Shown here piece after piece: positions 1-6,300 of a DNA stretch of 9,428 nucleotides. The position numbers and the translations under genes were made by a program. Numbering within the stretch: the first letter of the stretch is position 1; every line of letters starts with the position of its first letter. This DNA comes from Nitrospiraceae bacterium UBA2166. GTDB lineage: Bacteria > Nitrospirota > Nitrospiria > Nitrospirales > UBA2166. The stretch is taken from assembly GCA_002328825.1 (NCBI GenBank), contig DCWI01000043.1, positions 1-9,428 of the forward strand, written 5' to 3'. The notes under the pieces are model-generated. The model did not search any database and had not been told where the DNA came from. It saw only the letters and a program-made list of their open reading frames with translations.

Positions 1-206
1 CGGGGGGGACTCAGAATCCGCCTAAAGATACGACGTTTGTTGACAATGTGTTGAGGTTTTTTGGTTTTGGGAAGAATTCTTTGCGTGAGAATGTACCGGG
101 GGAGACTCAGACGCAGGATCCGCGTAAGGATGTGACGGGGGGGACTCAGAATCCGCCTAGGGAGGTGACGGAGGAGACTCAGACGCAGGATCCGCCCAAA
201 GACATG
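1..206 (+). repeat. In-frame degenerate tandem repeats in the surface protein gene
   Basis: Two interleaved units are visible. A 24-bp unit beginning with C and seven G's is identical at 1-24 and 136-159 (135 bp apart, 45 codons). A 23-bp unit is identical at 101-123 and 173-195 (72 bp apart, 24 codons). They encode GTQNPPK/R and ETQTQDPxKD peptides. Spacings are multiples of three, so the frame survives gain or loss of units. The array starts at the window edge and probably continues upstream. Confidence 0.85.
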
Positions 207-1880
207 ATAGAACAGGGAAAGCCTGACGAAAAGGTGATACTAGAAACTGAGGGGTTGAATTGTTGGGACACGAGTGGTTGTGGAGGAATTATCATTGATA
301 GTAGCCAATCAACGCGCACAGGAGCCAGTACCATATGGTCGAATCTCCCTATTGGAAAAGATATGGATAAGGCAAGGTTTGAGGCGCATGTCGCAACATC
401 TGGGCCTCTTACGACTATCACTAATGAGGTTGGTACGACAGGGACTCTGGTGCAGTCAAATGATGAACAGGAAGGCAGCTTTAGTAGTACCGGGTATGGT
501 CATCTTTTGGATGGGGCAGGTAAAATTCCAGCAATGACAATCTTTGACGGGAGCACATCGCTTTTTGATTTTGAACGTTATCGCGCGGGCGCACTGGTCA
601 CAGCCCCGTTTGGTGGGGCTGATGGGAATGTTATGCAACTTTGCGAGTTTATGGAGAACGTCAAAAACGAAATCACTATGTACGGTATCGTGTATGTGGA
701 GGTTGATGTCGAGCGTGATAATGGAGCCTCAACCGCACATATTGGTGAAGTAAATTGTCAACCGCCTCTAGGGTATACTGCATCTGTTGATACTTCGATG
801 CCCGGATCAAATGGGTTCCCTCAGCAGCAAACTTTAAATCAGGCACAAGGGGATAAGACGCAATCCATGTCTGGCGGGGAACACAGCGAGCAAGGGGGAG
901 GGGATGATACTGTGGCGGGAGGTGGATTCGGAGGTGGGGGGCCGTCAAACATTCCTAGTGTGGATATGGGCGATGGTGAGAAGGTCAGGATCTGCCATAG
1001 AACGAACGATGGTAAATCTCATGTTATAGACATTTCTTCTAGTGCGCTTTCTGCACATTATACTCATGGTGATTACCTGTATGAGGGTGCTCTTGGGAGC
1101 CAGTGTCCACCAACCCAAACTACTGAAGAAACAAATTTTGGTGAAACAACTACTTCGCAATCCACTTCAGATAATCCCTGTGAGAATGGACATGCCAAAC
1201 TTGAAAATGGGAAAGTTGATATACGAGGGACACTGGTTTTCGATTTTGTCACCTCGTGTCCAGGGGACACATCAGGTTTTAGGGTAGAATTTAATGTTCC
1301 TACACTGATTAATCCGGCCTCAGGGCCAGCCACGAATTCTATTGCATTAACGTCTGCCGATTGGGAAGCGATGAGGGATGAAAACATCGACAATACAACC
1401 CCGTCTGAAAACAACTGGCCAAGTGGGTATCTAGCAGGATGGGAAGATGTGCTAGCGGATGCCCCAGCGTACTCTCCTGTGGGAAAATTGTTGTCAGGGG
1501 GGCATCTCTCGTTTGGATCACCCGAGGATGTGAATGGATCACCAATTGTTTCTAGTTCGAATGCTGAAGATCTTGCGGCGTTGATGTATACCGATGGTCT
1601 TGTTGATTTTCACCATGGAGTAAATATTTCAGGTGTAGTGTATACGCCGCACTTTGCTGAAATTGAACAGTTGTGTCCAGCTGCACATAACAATTGTCCT
1701 GATTCTCCTCAGGTCCAATACATTAATGGTGCACTGGTTGCCCAATATGGGGTATGGATCGAGGATAGGGTCAATGCTGGTGGTATAGCTATCAACTTTG
1801 ATCCAAGTGTATTGAATTCGTTGGCTGCGAAGGCGACGCCTCGGAATGTTGGAGTGAGAGGGATTGTGGAAATAAAGTAG
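3..1880 (+). CDS. Secreted/surface protein with N-terminal repeats, ICH/HGDYL module and PilX-like C-terminal domain (5' partial)
   Basis: The reading frame is open from the window edge, so the true start lies upstream; a TTG at 48 is only an internal candidate. In order it encodes Thr/Gln/Pro/Asp-rich repeats (about nt 3-206), a first globular region (about 240-790), a Gly-rich linker (about 890-945), an ICHR...ISSSALSAHYTHGDYL segment (about 984-1082), a Thr/Ser linker, and a last domain ending in ISGVVYTP...YINGALVAQYGVWIE (about 1615-1815). The ICH...AHxxHGDY pattern recurs in many bacterial exported proteins. The last domain resembles the C-terminal domain of PilX-type pilus assembly proteins (DUF7305-like). 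More than ten cysteines, several in close pairs, suit an oxidising compartment. By inference this is a cell-surface or pilus-associated protein; no enzymatic motif is visible. The signal peptide or anchor must be upstream. Confidence is high for the gene and modest for the role. Confidence 0.85.
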   Translation, partial: GGTQNPPKDTTFVDNVLRFFGFGKNSLRENVPGETQTQDPRKDVTGGTQNPPREVTEETQTQDPPKDMIEQGKPDEKVILETEGLNCWDTSGCGGIIIDSSQSTRTGASTIWSNLPIGKDMDKARFEAHVATSGPLTTITNEVGTTGTLVQSNDEQEGSFSSTGYGHLLDGAGKIPAMTIFDGSTSLFDFERYRAGALVTAPFGGADGNVMQLCEFMENVKNEITMYGIVYVEVDVERDNGASTAHIGEVNCQPPLGYTASVDTSMPGSNGFPQQQTLNQAQGDKTQSMSGGEHSEQGGGDDTVAGGGFGGGGPSNIPSVDMGDGEKVRICHRTNDGKSHVIDISSSALSAHYTHGDYLYEGALGSQCPPTQTTEETNFGETTTSQSTSDNPCENGHAKLENGKVDIRGTLVFDFVTSCPGDTSGFRVEFNVPTLINPASGPATNSIALTSADWEAMRDENIDNTTPSENNWPSGYLAGWEDVLADAPAYSPVGKLLSGGHLSFGSPEDVNGSPIVSSSNAEDLAALMYTDGLVDFHHGVNISGVVYTPHFAEIEQLCPAAHNNCPDSPQVQYINGALVAQYGVWIEDRVNAGGIAINFDPSVLNSLAAKATPRNVGVRGIVEIK

Positions 1881-1913
1881 ACTAATCTACAAGTGGTCTT
1901 TTTCTTGTTCTTG
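1879..1913 (+). terminator. Possible Rho-independent terminator at the end of the surface protein gene
   Basis: AGACTA (1879-1884) can pair with TGGTCT (1894-1899), with one G-T wobble and a 9-nt loop, and is followed by the T-rich run TTTTTCTTGTTCTTG. The stem starts inside the stop codon. It is short and not GC-rich, so this is only a candidate. Confidence 0.35.
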
Positions 1914-2004
1914 CAGCAGTCGTTAGGAGAAAGTAAAGGCAATTTGGTGAACTTGTAGAACCTTATAGTATCTGGAGAGAATGATTCAGCAGAGGGAGGT
2001 TGTT

Positions 2005-2032
2005 GCTAAGAGTAGACTACGTCACTCTTAGT
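2005..2032. other. Strong inverted-repeat hairpin
   Basis: CTAAGAGT (2006-2013) and ACTCTTAG (2024-2031) are perfect 8-bp arms. Inside them GAC (2015-2017) pairs with GTC (2021-2023) around a 3-nt loop, leaving one bulged A. A T6 run lies 13 nt downstream (2045-2050), too far for a classical intrinsic terminator. It could be a backup terminator, a processing site or an operator. Confidence 0.5.
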
Positions 2033-2880
2033 TCAGTTTCGCAGTTTTTTGGAAGGCTATCACTGTTTGAATAGTCGTTGCTCAGATTGCCATCTGCTGT
2101 ACTTGTCCGAAGGTGAACTTTACCATCGGTATCAAACATTGAGCCTGAATTTTCGTTTCCGATAGATACTTTTTTCTGGATCAATCGACATTTATTTCAC
2201 TGACCAGAGACCTCACTGTTTTCTTCTTATTCTTCGCTGCAAGCTTGCTTCCCAAAAGTCTTGTTGGCAAGGTGTGAATTGTCACGAAAACATGCCATTT
2301 TGGCCTACCTGAGTGCGATTATTCGCAAACCGTAAAACTATATAAAAACGCGTGGAAGAAAACCCCCTATATCTCCAATTTTAATACGGTGCGAGAAGAT
2401 TTTTTTCACGATTTGTTGTGAATGTAGGTGTTAGAGTAGTTGGTACCTCTGTTGTAGAGCGTCTTATCAACAGGAGGCCATGGATAACTGTGTGGATGTA
2501 GTCTAGTTCTGGCATGGCTGGAGAATGCTTTAGCGAATTGCCTAAATATTAGTCATATGCAAAGAGTTAGGCAGATTACGATCGAAGACTGCAGTAAACA
2601 ATTTTGACAATTTAATCTTTGCAGAAAGCTATGTCAGTTGCAGCATGAGTTTTCATCAATGAGACGAAATTTTTCCTGCTATTTTACCAAGAGAGAGTCG
2701 ATCTAATTTTGAGGGAGACATAAGGAAATACAGTTCGATTCGACTTGTTTTTTCATGTGAAATTTCTTGTTACATTCCATGGTCATATGCGTAATGAGTA
2801 TACAAGAGGTTTCAGACCAACCGTCCTTTTGAATTATGATTATGTATGCATAGAAGCCATATGGCTGCTTTATTGTGTGC

Positions 2881-2895
2881 TATGAATTATTCATA
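2881..2895. promoter_or_regulatory. 15-bp inverted repeat, candidate operator
   Basis: TATGAATTATTCATA has perfect 7-bp arms around one central T. A second near-palindrome starts 8 bp further on. The protein that might bind is unknown. Confidence 0.35.
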
Positions 2896-2903
2896 ACTGA
2901 GGT

Positions 2904-2921
2904 AATAAGTGATCAATTATT
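2904..2921. promoter_or_regulatory. 18-bp near-palindrome, candidate operator
   Basis: AATAAGTGATCAATTATT is symmetric about 2912/2913 at every pair except G2909/A2916. It has the size and form of a dimeric regulator site and is adjacent to the 2881-2895 repeat. It does not match a CRP or FNR consensus. Confidence 0.35.
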
Positions 2922-3296
2922 TGGATGTGGTCTTGAGAATAGTGAGGGGTATGTGTCTTTCTCAATTATCTGTACTAGTTGAACTATATGGTATAGAAAG
3001 AAAAGTTACTTGGTTTTGATGCTTTTGAGGGGGTTCGCGGCAGAAATCACAAATTAAAAACAATGGGAAAAGCATTGAACCTAAGAATAGCTCCATTCTT
3101 TAGACAGTCTTTGGAATACCAGTGTCCTCTTTTTGATAGCCATGTATCATGGCTTCATGGAATTCTTGAGATTTCTTCTGTGTAGGTATGATGTAAGTTG
3201 ATAAACTCATAAACTAAGAGGCGCAGTAAATTTCGTCAAAATCTGTGCTGTGCGGAAGGAAATCTTTGCGTTTTTTCAAAAATCGTCGGTATTGTC

Positions 3297-3312
3297 ATTC
3301 ATGCGCATGAAT
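3297..3312. promoter_or_regulatory. 16-bp perfect palindrome upstream of the PhoX-like gene
   Basis: ATTCATGCGCATGAAT is a perfect 16-bp palindrome. It lies 9 bp upstream of the TATAAT box at 3322-3327 and so covers the place where a -35 element would sit (about 3299-3304). This position suits a repressor operator or an activator site that replaces a weak -35. Its ATTCAT/ATGAAT half-sites also occur, in the opposite arrangement, at 2882-2894. Confidence 0.45.
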
Positions 3313-3321
3313 CTTTGAAGT

Positions 3322-3327
3322 TATAAT
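3322..3327 (+). promoter_or_regulatory. Candidate -10 box for the PhoX-like gene
   Basis: TATAAT matches the sigma70 -10 consensus exactly. At 17-bp spacing the -35 position falls in the palindrome and does not resemble TTGACA, so the promoter may need an activator. Initiation near 3334 would give a leader of about 110 nt before the ATG at 3445. Confidence 0.4.
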
Positions 3328-3444
3328 TTCTTTCTCCTGTGAAGTGGTCTGAAAAATATTTTCCTCAAGATGTTTCTTGCTAGCATTATAAGGGTTACAC
3401 TTTTTTGGTTTATGCTCATACAAAATCTAAGGAGCACTATTTAC

Positions 3445-5043
3445 ATGCATAAAATGGCATGGGTTTCGAGAGTCATTGTATTGTGTGTCAGTGTAATATG
3501 TATTGGTTTCTCGATGCAGGTGCCTGTTTTTAGTGAAATGCGGGCGGTTGCTTATGACGTTGGTTTAGAGGCTGAGCGCCACCTCATTCAAAGTTCTGAA
3601 CGGCTTTTTGGTATTCTTCAGCCCCTTGAGATGCCTGCTAGCGATACTGAGTTTGTGCCACGTGCCAATGCAATTGCGGCTCAACGAGTGAAACTTGCTA
3701 AAGGGCTTCAAGCTGAATTTGTGACACGCAATATTGCATCGTTGGGTGACATGATCGGCTTCTGGCCTACTGCTGATCATCCAAGCCATTTGTTAATTTG
3801 CATCGAACAGCAACGTTCAGGAGTGACTTCTCGTGGGGGTAATGGAACCAATTCATCTGTGCAACGTGTAACTCTCTCGGATGGGGTAGTCGAGACACTT
3901 TTGTATGGGATGCATCAGTGCGATGGAATTCGAACAACAGGTTGGGGGACGGTGCTTGTTACTGAAGAAGCAGACGATGGGCGTGCGTACGAGATTATTG
4001 ATCCTCTCAACACAACGGGTCATTGGATTGCAGATCGGATGGTGGGTGATATTCGTACGGCAATTGACAGTGAACAGGTCAGTAGAATGGTCGTTCAACG
4101 TGTAGCGCTTCCAACTTTAGCGTGGGAGGGATTCACGGTTCTTTCGAGTGGTGCAATTATATTGGGTGACGAGTTGAGGCCAGGCTCAAGCAATGTGGAC
4201 ACTGATGGAGGGTCTATTTTCAAATTTATTCCAGCGTATCCTCGTGTAGGAAAGAGTCCAATTGAAACTCTTGAAGATTCACCTTTGACATCAGGTTCTA
4301 CGTATGCGTTGACGGTGTCTTGTGTTGAGGTTGATCATTTAAACTTTCCGCAGTTTGGGCAGGGGTGTGAGGTTGGTGTTGGTGTATGGGTCAATGTTGC
4401 TCCACGCAATGCAAGGCAGGATGCTTATCGCAATGGAGCTACAGGGTATTATCGTCCTGAAGATTTGCATCATGATCAGACGTATACTGGGAAAGGCGTT
4501 CGTTTTTGTTGGACAAATACGGGTCGATTGAGTGCAGGGCATCATGGTGAAATCATCTGTGGAGTTGACCACGTGTTTCATCGAGACCCCCCGACACATT
4601 TTATAGATTCAAGAACTGGTTTTCTCTATCTTGCGAGCGGAGGAATGGGCAAGGAGAATATGTCCACGGTAACGATCAATCGATTTGTCGAGGGGGATCA
4701 TCGGTTTAACGCGCATGACAACATTGCGTTCCAACCTATCACTGGTACGATGTATGTGACTGAAGATGCACAGTTTGGAGAGGTTTTCGCTTGTCTGCCT
4801 GATGGTAGTGATCGAGATCTCAAGTCTGATGGATGCATTTCGGTGTTGTCAGTAATTGATCCACGTGCTGAACCCACAGGCTTTATCTTCGACATGACGG
4901 GAAAAACAGCGTATATGATCATTCAACATGGGGAGCAGCCTGTGTCTTTGTTAGACATGACGTCGAATAGGATTACTGGGTACACTGATGATCTCATTAA
5001 AATTACTGGATTTCTGTCAGTGATTCATGGATTGAATGATTGA
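3445..5043 (+). CDS. Exported PhoX-like (DUF839) phosphatase-family protein
   Basis: The product is 532 aa from ATG 3445, chosen because GGAG at 3431-3434 lies 10 nt upstream; an in-frame ATG at 3370 lacks a ribosome site. The start is followed by a basic stretch and a hydrophobic segment (about residues 7-27) like a Sec signal peptide. Motifs resemble the PhoX/DUF839 family: CDGIRTTGWGTVLVTEE (about 159-175), EGFTVLSSGAIILGDE leading to GGSIFKFIP (about 228-264), YYRPEDL (about 335-341), HDNIAFQPITGTMYVTED (about 424-441) and EPTGFIFDM...MIIQHG near the C-terminus. In characterised PhoX enzymes such segments carry Ca/Fe ligands and the phosphate pocket. Cys159 sits where I recall the iron-ligand Cys, but I have not aligned it. 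The likely role is hydrolysis of phosphate esters outside the cytoplasm, or a non-catalytic relative. Canonical PhoX proteins are Tat substrates, yet no twin-arginine motif is present here. Flanking genes give no pathway clue. Confidence 0.8.
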   Translation: MHKMAWVSRVIVLCVSVICIGFSMQVPVFSEMRAVAYDVGLEAERHLIQSSERLFGILQPLEMPASDTEFVPRANAIAAQRVKLAKGLQAEFVTRNIASLGDMIGFWPTADHPSHLLICIEQQRSGVTSRGGNGTNSSVQRVTLSDGVVETLLYGMHQCDGIRTTGWGTVLVTEEADDGRAYEIIDPLNTTGHWIADRMVGDIRTAIDSEQVSRMVVQRVALPTLAWEGFTVLSSGAIILGDELRPGSSNVDTDGGSIFKFIPAYPRVGKSPIETLEDSPLTSGSTYALTVSCVEVDHLNFPQFGQGCEVGVGVWVNVAPRNARQDAYRNGATGYYRPEDLHHDQTYTGKGVRFCWTNTGRLSAGHHGEIICGVDHVFHRDPPTHFIDSRTGFLYLASGGMGKENMSTVTINRFVEGDHRFNAHDNIAFQPITGTMYVTEDAQFGEVFACLPDGSDRDLKSDGCISVLSVIDPRAEPTGFIFDMTGKTAYMIIQHGEQPVSLLDMTSNRITGYTDDLIKITGFLSVIHGLND

Positions 5044-5187
5044 GCAATCTGTTATAGATACTGGCTACATATCGAAACGAATTTCCTGCAAAGAAATAAG
5101 ACTTTCCCGACAGCGTTTGCGCAGAAAGAGGCGGAGTAGTGAGTGTTTCTGCTCGGGGGGTGGAGACATGGAAATAAGCACTTTGGT

Positions 5188-6234
5188 ATGAAACGTTACA
5201 CCGTCAATGGAAAGGGGCTGGATGGTCTTCAGCGTGACGAGGCCTATGCTCCAGGAGGGCCTCGGCGAGGGGAGGTCCTTGTGAGTGTGCGTGCTGTTTC
5301 CTTGAACTACCGTGACATTATGGTAGCCGATGGACGTTATGGAGGTGAACAGAATCCGCCAATTATTGCTTGTTCGGATATGGCGGGGGTGGTAGTTGAG
5401 GTTGGCTCAGATGTCACTGAGGTGCAATCCGGTGATCGAGTGTTGAATGCGCCGTTTCGGTGTTGGCCTGCGGGAACAATAAATGACAAATGGTCAAAGA
5501 CGTTCGTAGGAGGCAATGGAGTTGATGGAGTACTTGCGCAGCAGATTATCTATCCTGCTTCTGCCTTGGTGAGCATGCCAGATCATTTGACTTTTTGCGA
5601 AGGGGCTACATTTACGATTGCAGGTTTAACCGCGTGGGCGGCGATTGTGACACATGGGAAGGCAAAGCCTGGTGATTGGGTGTTGGTTCATGGAACGGGT
5701 GGTGTTTCGATTTTTGCGCTTCAAATCGCCCATATGGTTGGGGCGCGTTCTATCCTAAGTACTGCGAGTGAAATGAAAGCTGAAATTGCAAAGCGTGAAT
5801 TTGGTGTTACTGAAGTGATTGACTATCGAAAGCACGGCTGGCCAGAGCGTGTTATGGATATTACAGATGGGCGTGGTGCGGATATCGTTGTTGAGGTTGC
5901 AGGCGGGCGGTCACTTGGACCATCAATTCAATCGTGTGCATATGGGGGACGGGTTAGTTTAGTTGGGGTACTTGATGGAGTGGAAAGTACAATTAATATT
6001 CGTGATCTGCTCAGGCGCCAGATTACAGTGAGAGGAATTTTGATGGAATCGACAGAGGAATTACGTGCAGTAGTGCATGCATATAATGTGGCGAAGATTC
6101 GGCCTCACCTCTCGCGTGTATTCTCGTTCGATCATGCAGTGGAGGCCTATAAGTATTTGCGATCTCAACAACATATTGGCAAAGTTGTAATTGACCTCAT
6201 GTCTACTGAAGAGAAAAACGAGAAGTTGCATTAA
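5188..6234 (+). CDS. Zinc-independent medium-chain dehydrogenase/reductase (NAD(P)H-dependent, MDR7-like)
   Basis: The product is 348 aa from ATG 5188, a length typical of the MDR superfamily. Residues 1-130 form a GroES-like substrate domain with LNYRD (39-43) and SDMAGVVVEVG (63-73). The Rossmann domain carries VLVHGTGGVSIFALQ (165-179), ending in VFSFDHAVEAYKYL and GKVVIDL. The order matches COG0604/cd08276-type 'alcohol dehydrogenases'. The catalytic-zinc Cys and His positions are occupied by LNYRD and SDMAG, and no four-Cys structural site is seen, so it probably works without zinc as a quinone- or enone-reductase-like enzyme; the substrate is unknown. The start is uncertain. ATG 5188 matches where family members begin but has a poor ribosome site, whereas an in-frame GTG at 5143 has GGAG 6 nt upstream and would add 15 residues. 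The gene follows the PhoX-like gene by 144 bp and is probably transcribed separately. Confidence 0.88.
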   Translation: MKRYTVNGKGLDGLQRDEAYAPGGPRRGEVLVSVRAVSLNYRDIMVADGRYGGEQNPPIIACSDMAGVVVEVGSDVTEVQSGDRVLNAPFRCWPAGTINDKWSKTFVGGNGVDGVLAQQIIYPASALVSMPDHLTFCEGATFTIAGLTAWAAIVTHGKAKPGDWVLVHGTGGVSIFALQIAHMVGARSILSTASEMKAEIAKREFGVTEVIDYRKHGWPERVMDITDGRGADIVVEVAGGRSLGPSIQSCAYGGRVSLVGVLDGVESTINIRDLLRRQITVRGILMESTEELRAVVHAYNVAKIRPHLSRVFSFDHAVEAYKYLRSQQHIGKVVIDLMSTEEKNEKLH

Positions 6235-6257
6235 GATGGTTTTTGGATGGGTATAAT
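6227..6257 (+). promoter_or_regulatory. Candidate sigma70 promoter of the FIST gene
   Basis: TATAAT at 6252-6257 is a perfect -10 box. TTGCAT at 6227-6232, overlapping the end of the upstream gene, is a partial -35 at 19-bp spacing. Initiation near 6264 would leave a leader of about 37 nt before ATG 6301, suggesting that the FIST gene has its own promoter. Confidence 0.45.
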
Positions 6258-6300
6258 ACACGTAAGGAATATACTAAGTGATGAAGAGAGCAATTGAAAT

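Larger units (their letters stand above)
1881..3444. other. Long noncoding stretch with several palindromes
   Basis: About 1.56 kb of AT-rich DNA with no open frame of 60 codons or more and no recognisable RNA gene. It contains a hairpin at 2005-2032, AGCCATATGGCT at 2855-2866, TATGAATTATTCATA at 2881-2895, an 18-bp imperfect palindrome at 2904-2921, a bulged hairpin at 3081-3103, AGCCATGTATCATGGCT at 3138-3154, and a perfect 16-bp palindrome at 3297-3312 beside a TATAAT box. Short coding-like fragments on the minus strand (about 2017-2330) are broken by stops and frame changes. The stretch may be a regulatory region, a decayed gene, or the site of an unrecognised small RNA. Confidence 0.6.

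Noticed and set aside
1073..1414. 113-codon minus-strand ORF inside the surface protein gene
   Set aside because: It is antisense to a well-supported coding region, is not domain-like and has no ribosome site I could identify.
2405..2422. Hairpin TTCAC...GTGAA next to a T-run as a terminator
   Set aside because: The T's precede the stem on the + strand, and on the minus strand the stem is followed by A's, so neither strand has the terminator form.
2464..2499. DnaA-box-like words TTATCAACA and TGTGGATGT, suggesting a replication origin
   Set aside because: Only two imperfect matches (8/9 and 7/9), with no cluster, no GATC/13-mer pattern and no dnaA, dnaN or gid genes nearby.
2472..2506. AGGAGG followed by an ATG at 2480 with an 8-codon ORF
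   Set aside because: The spacing to the ATG is only 2 nt and the ORF ends after eight codons, so it is most likely chance.
2604..2635. TTGACA at 2604-2609 as a promoter -35
   Set aside because: No good -10 box occurs at 16-18 bp; the nearest, TATGTC, is at 20 bp, and no gene follows for over 800 bp.
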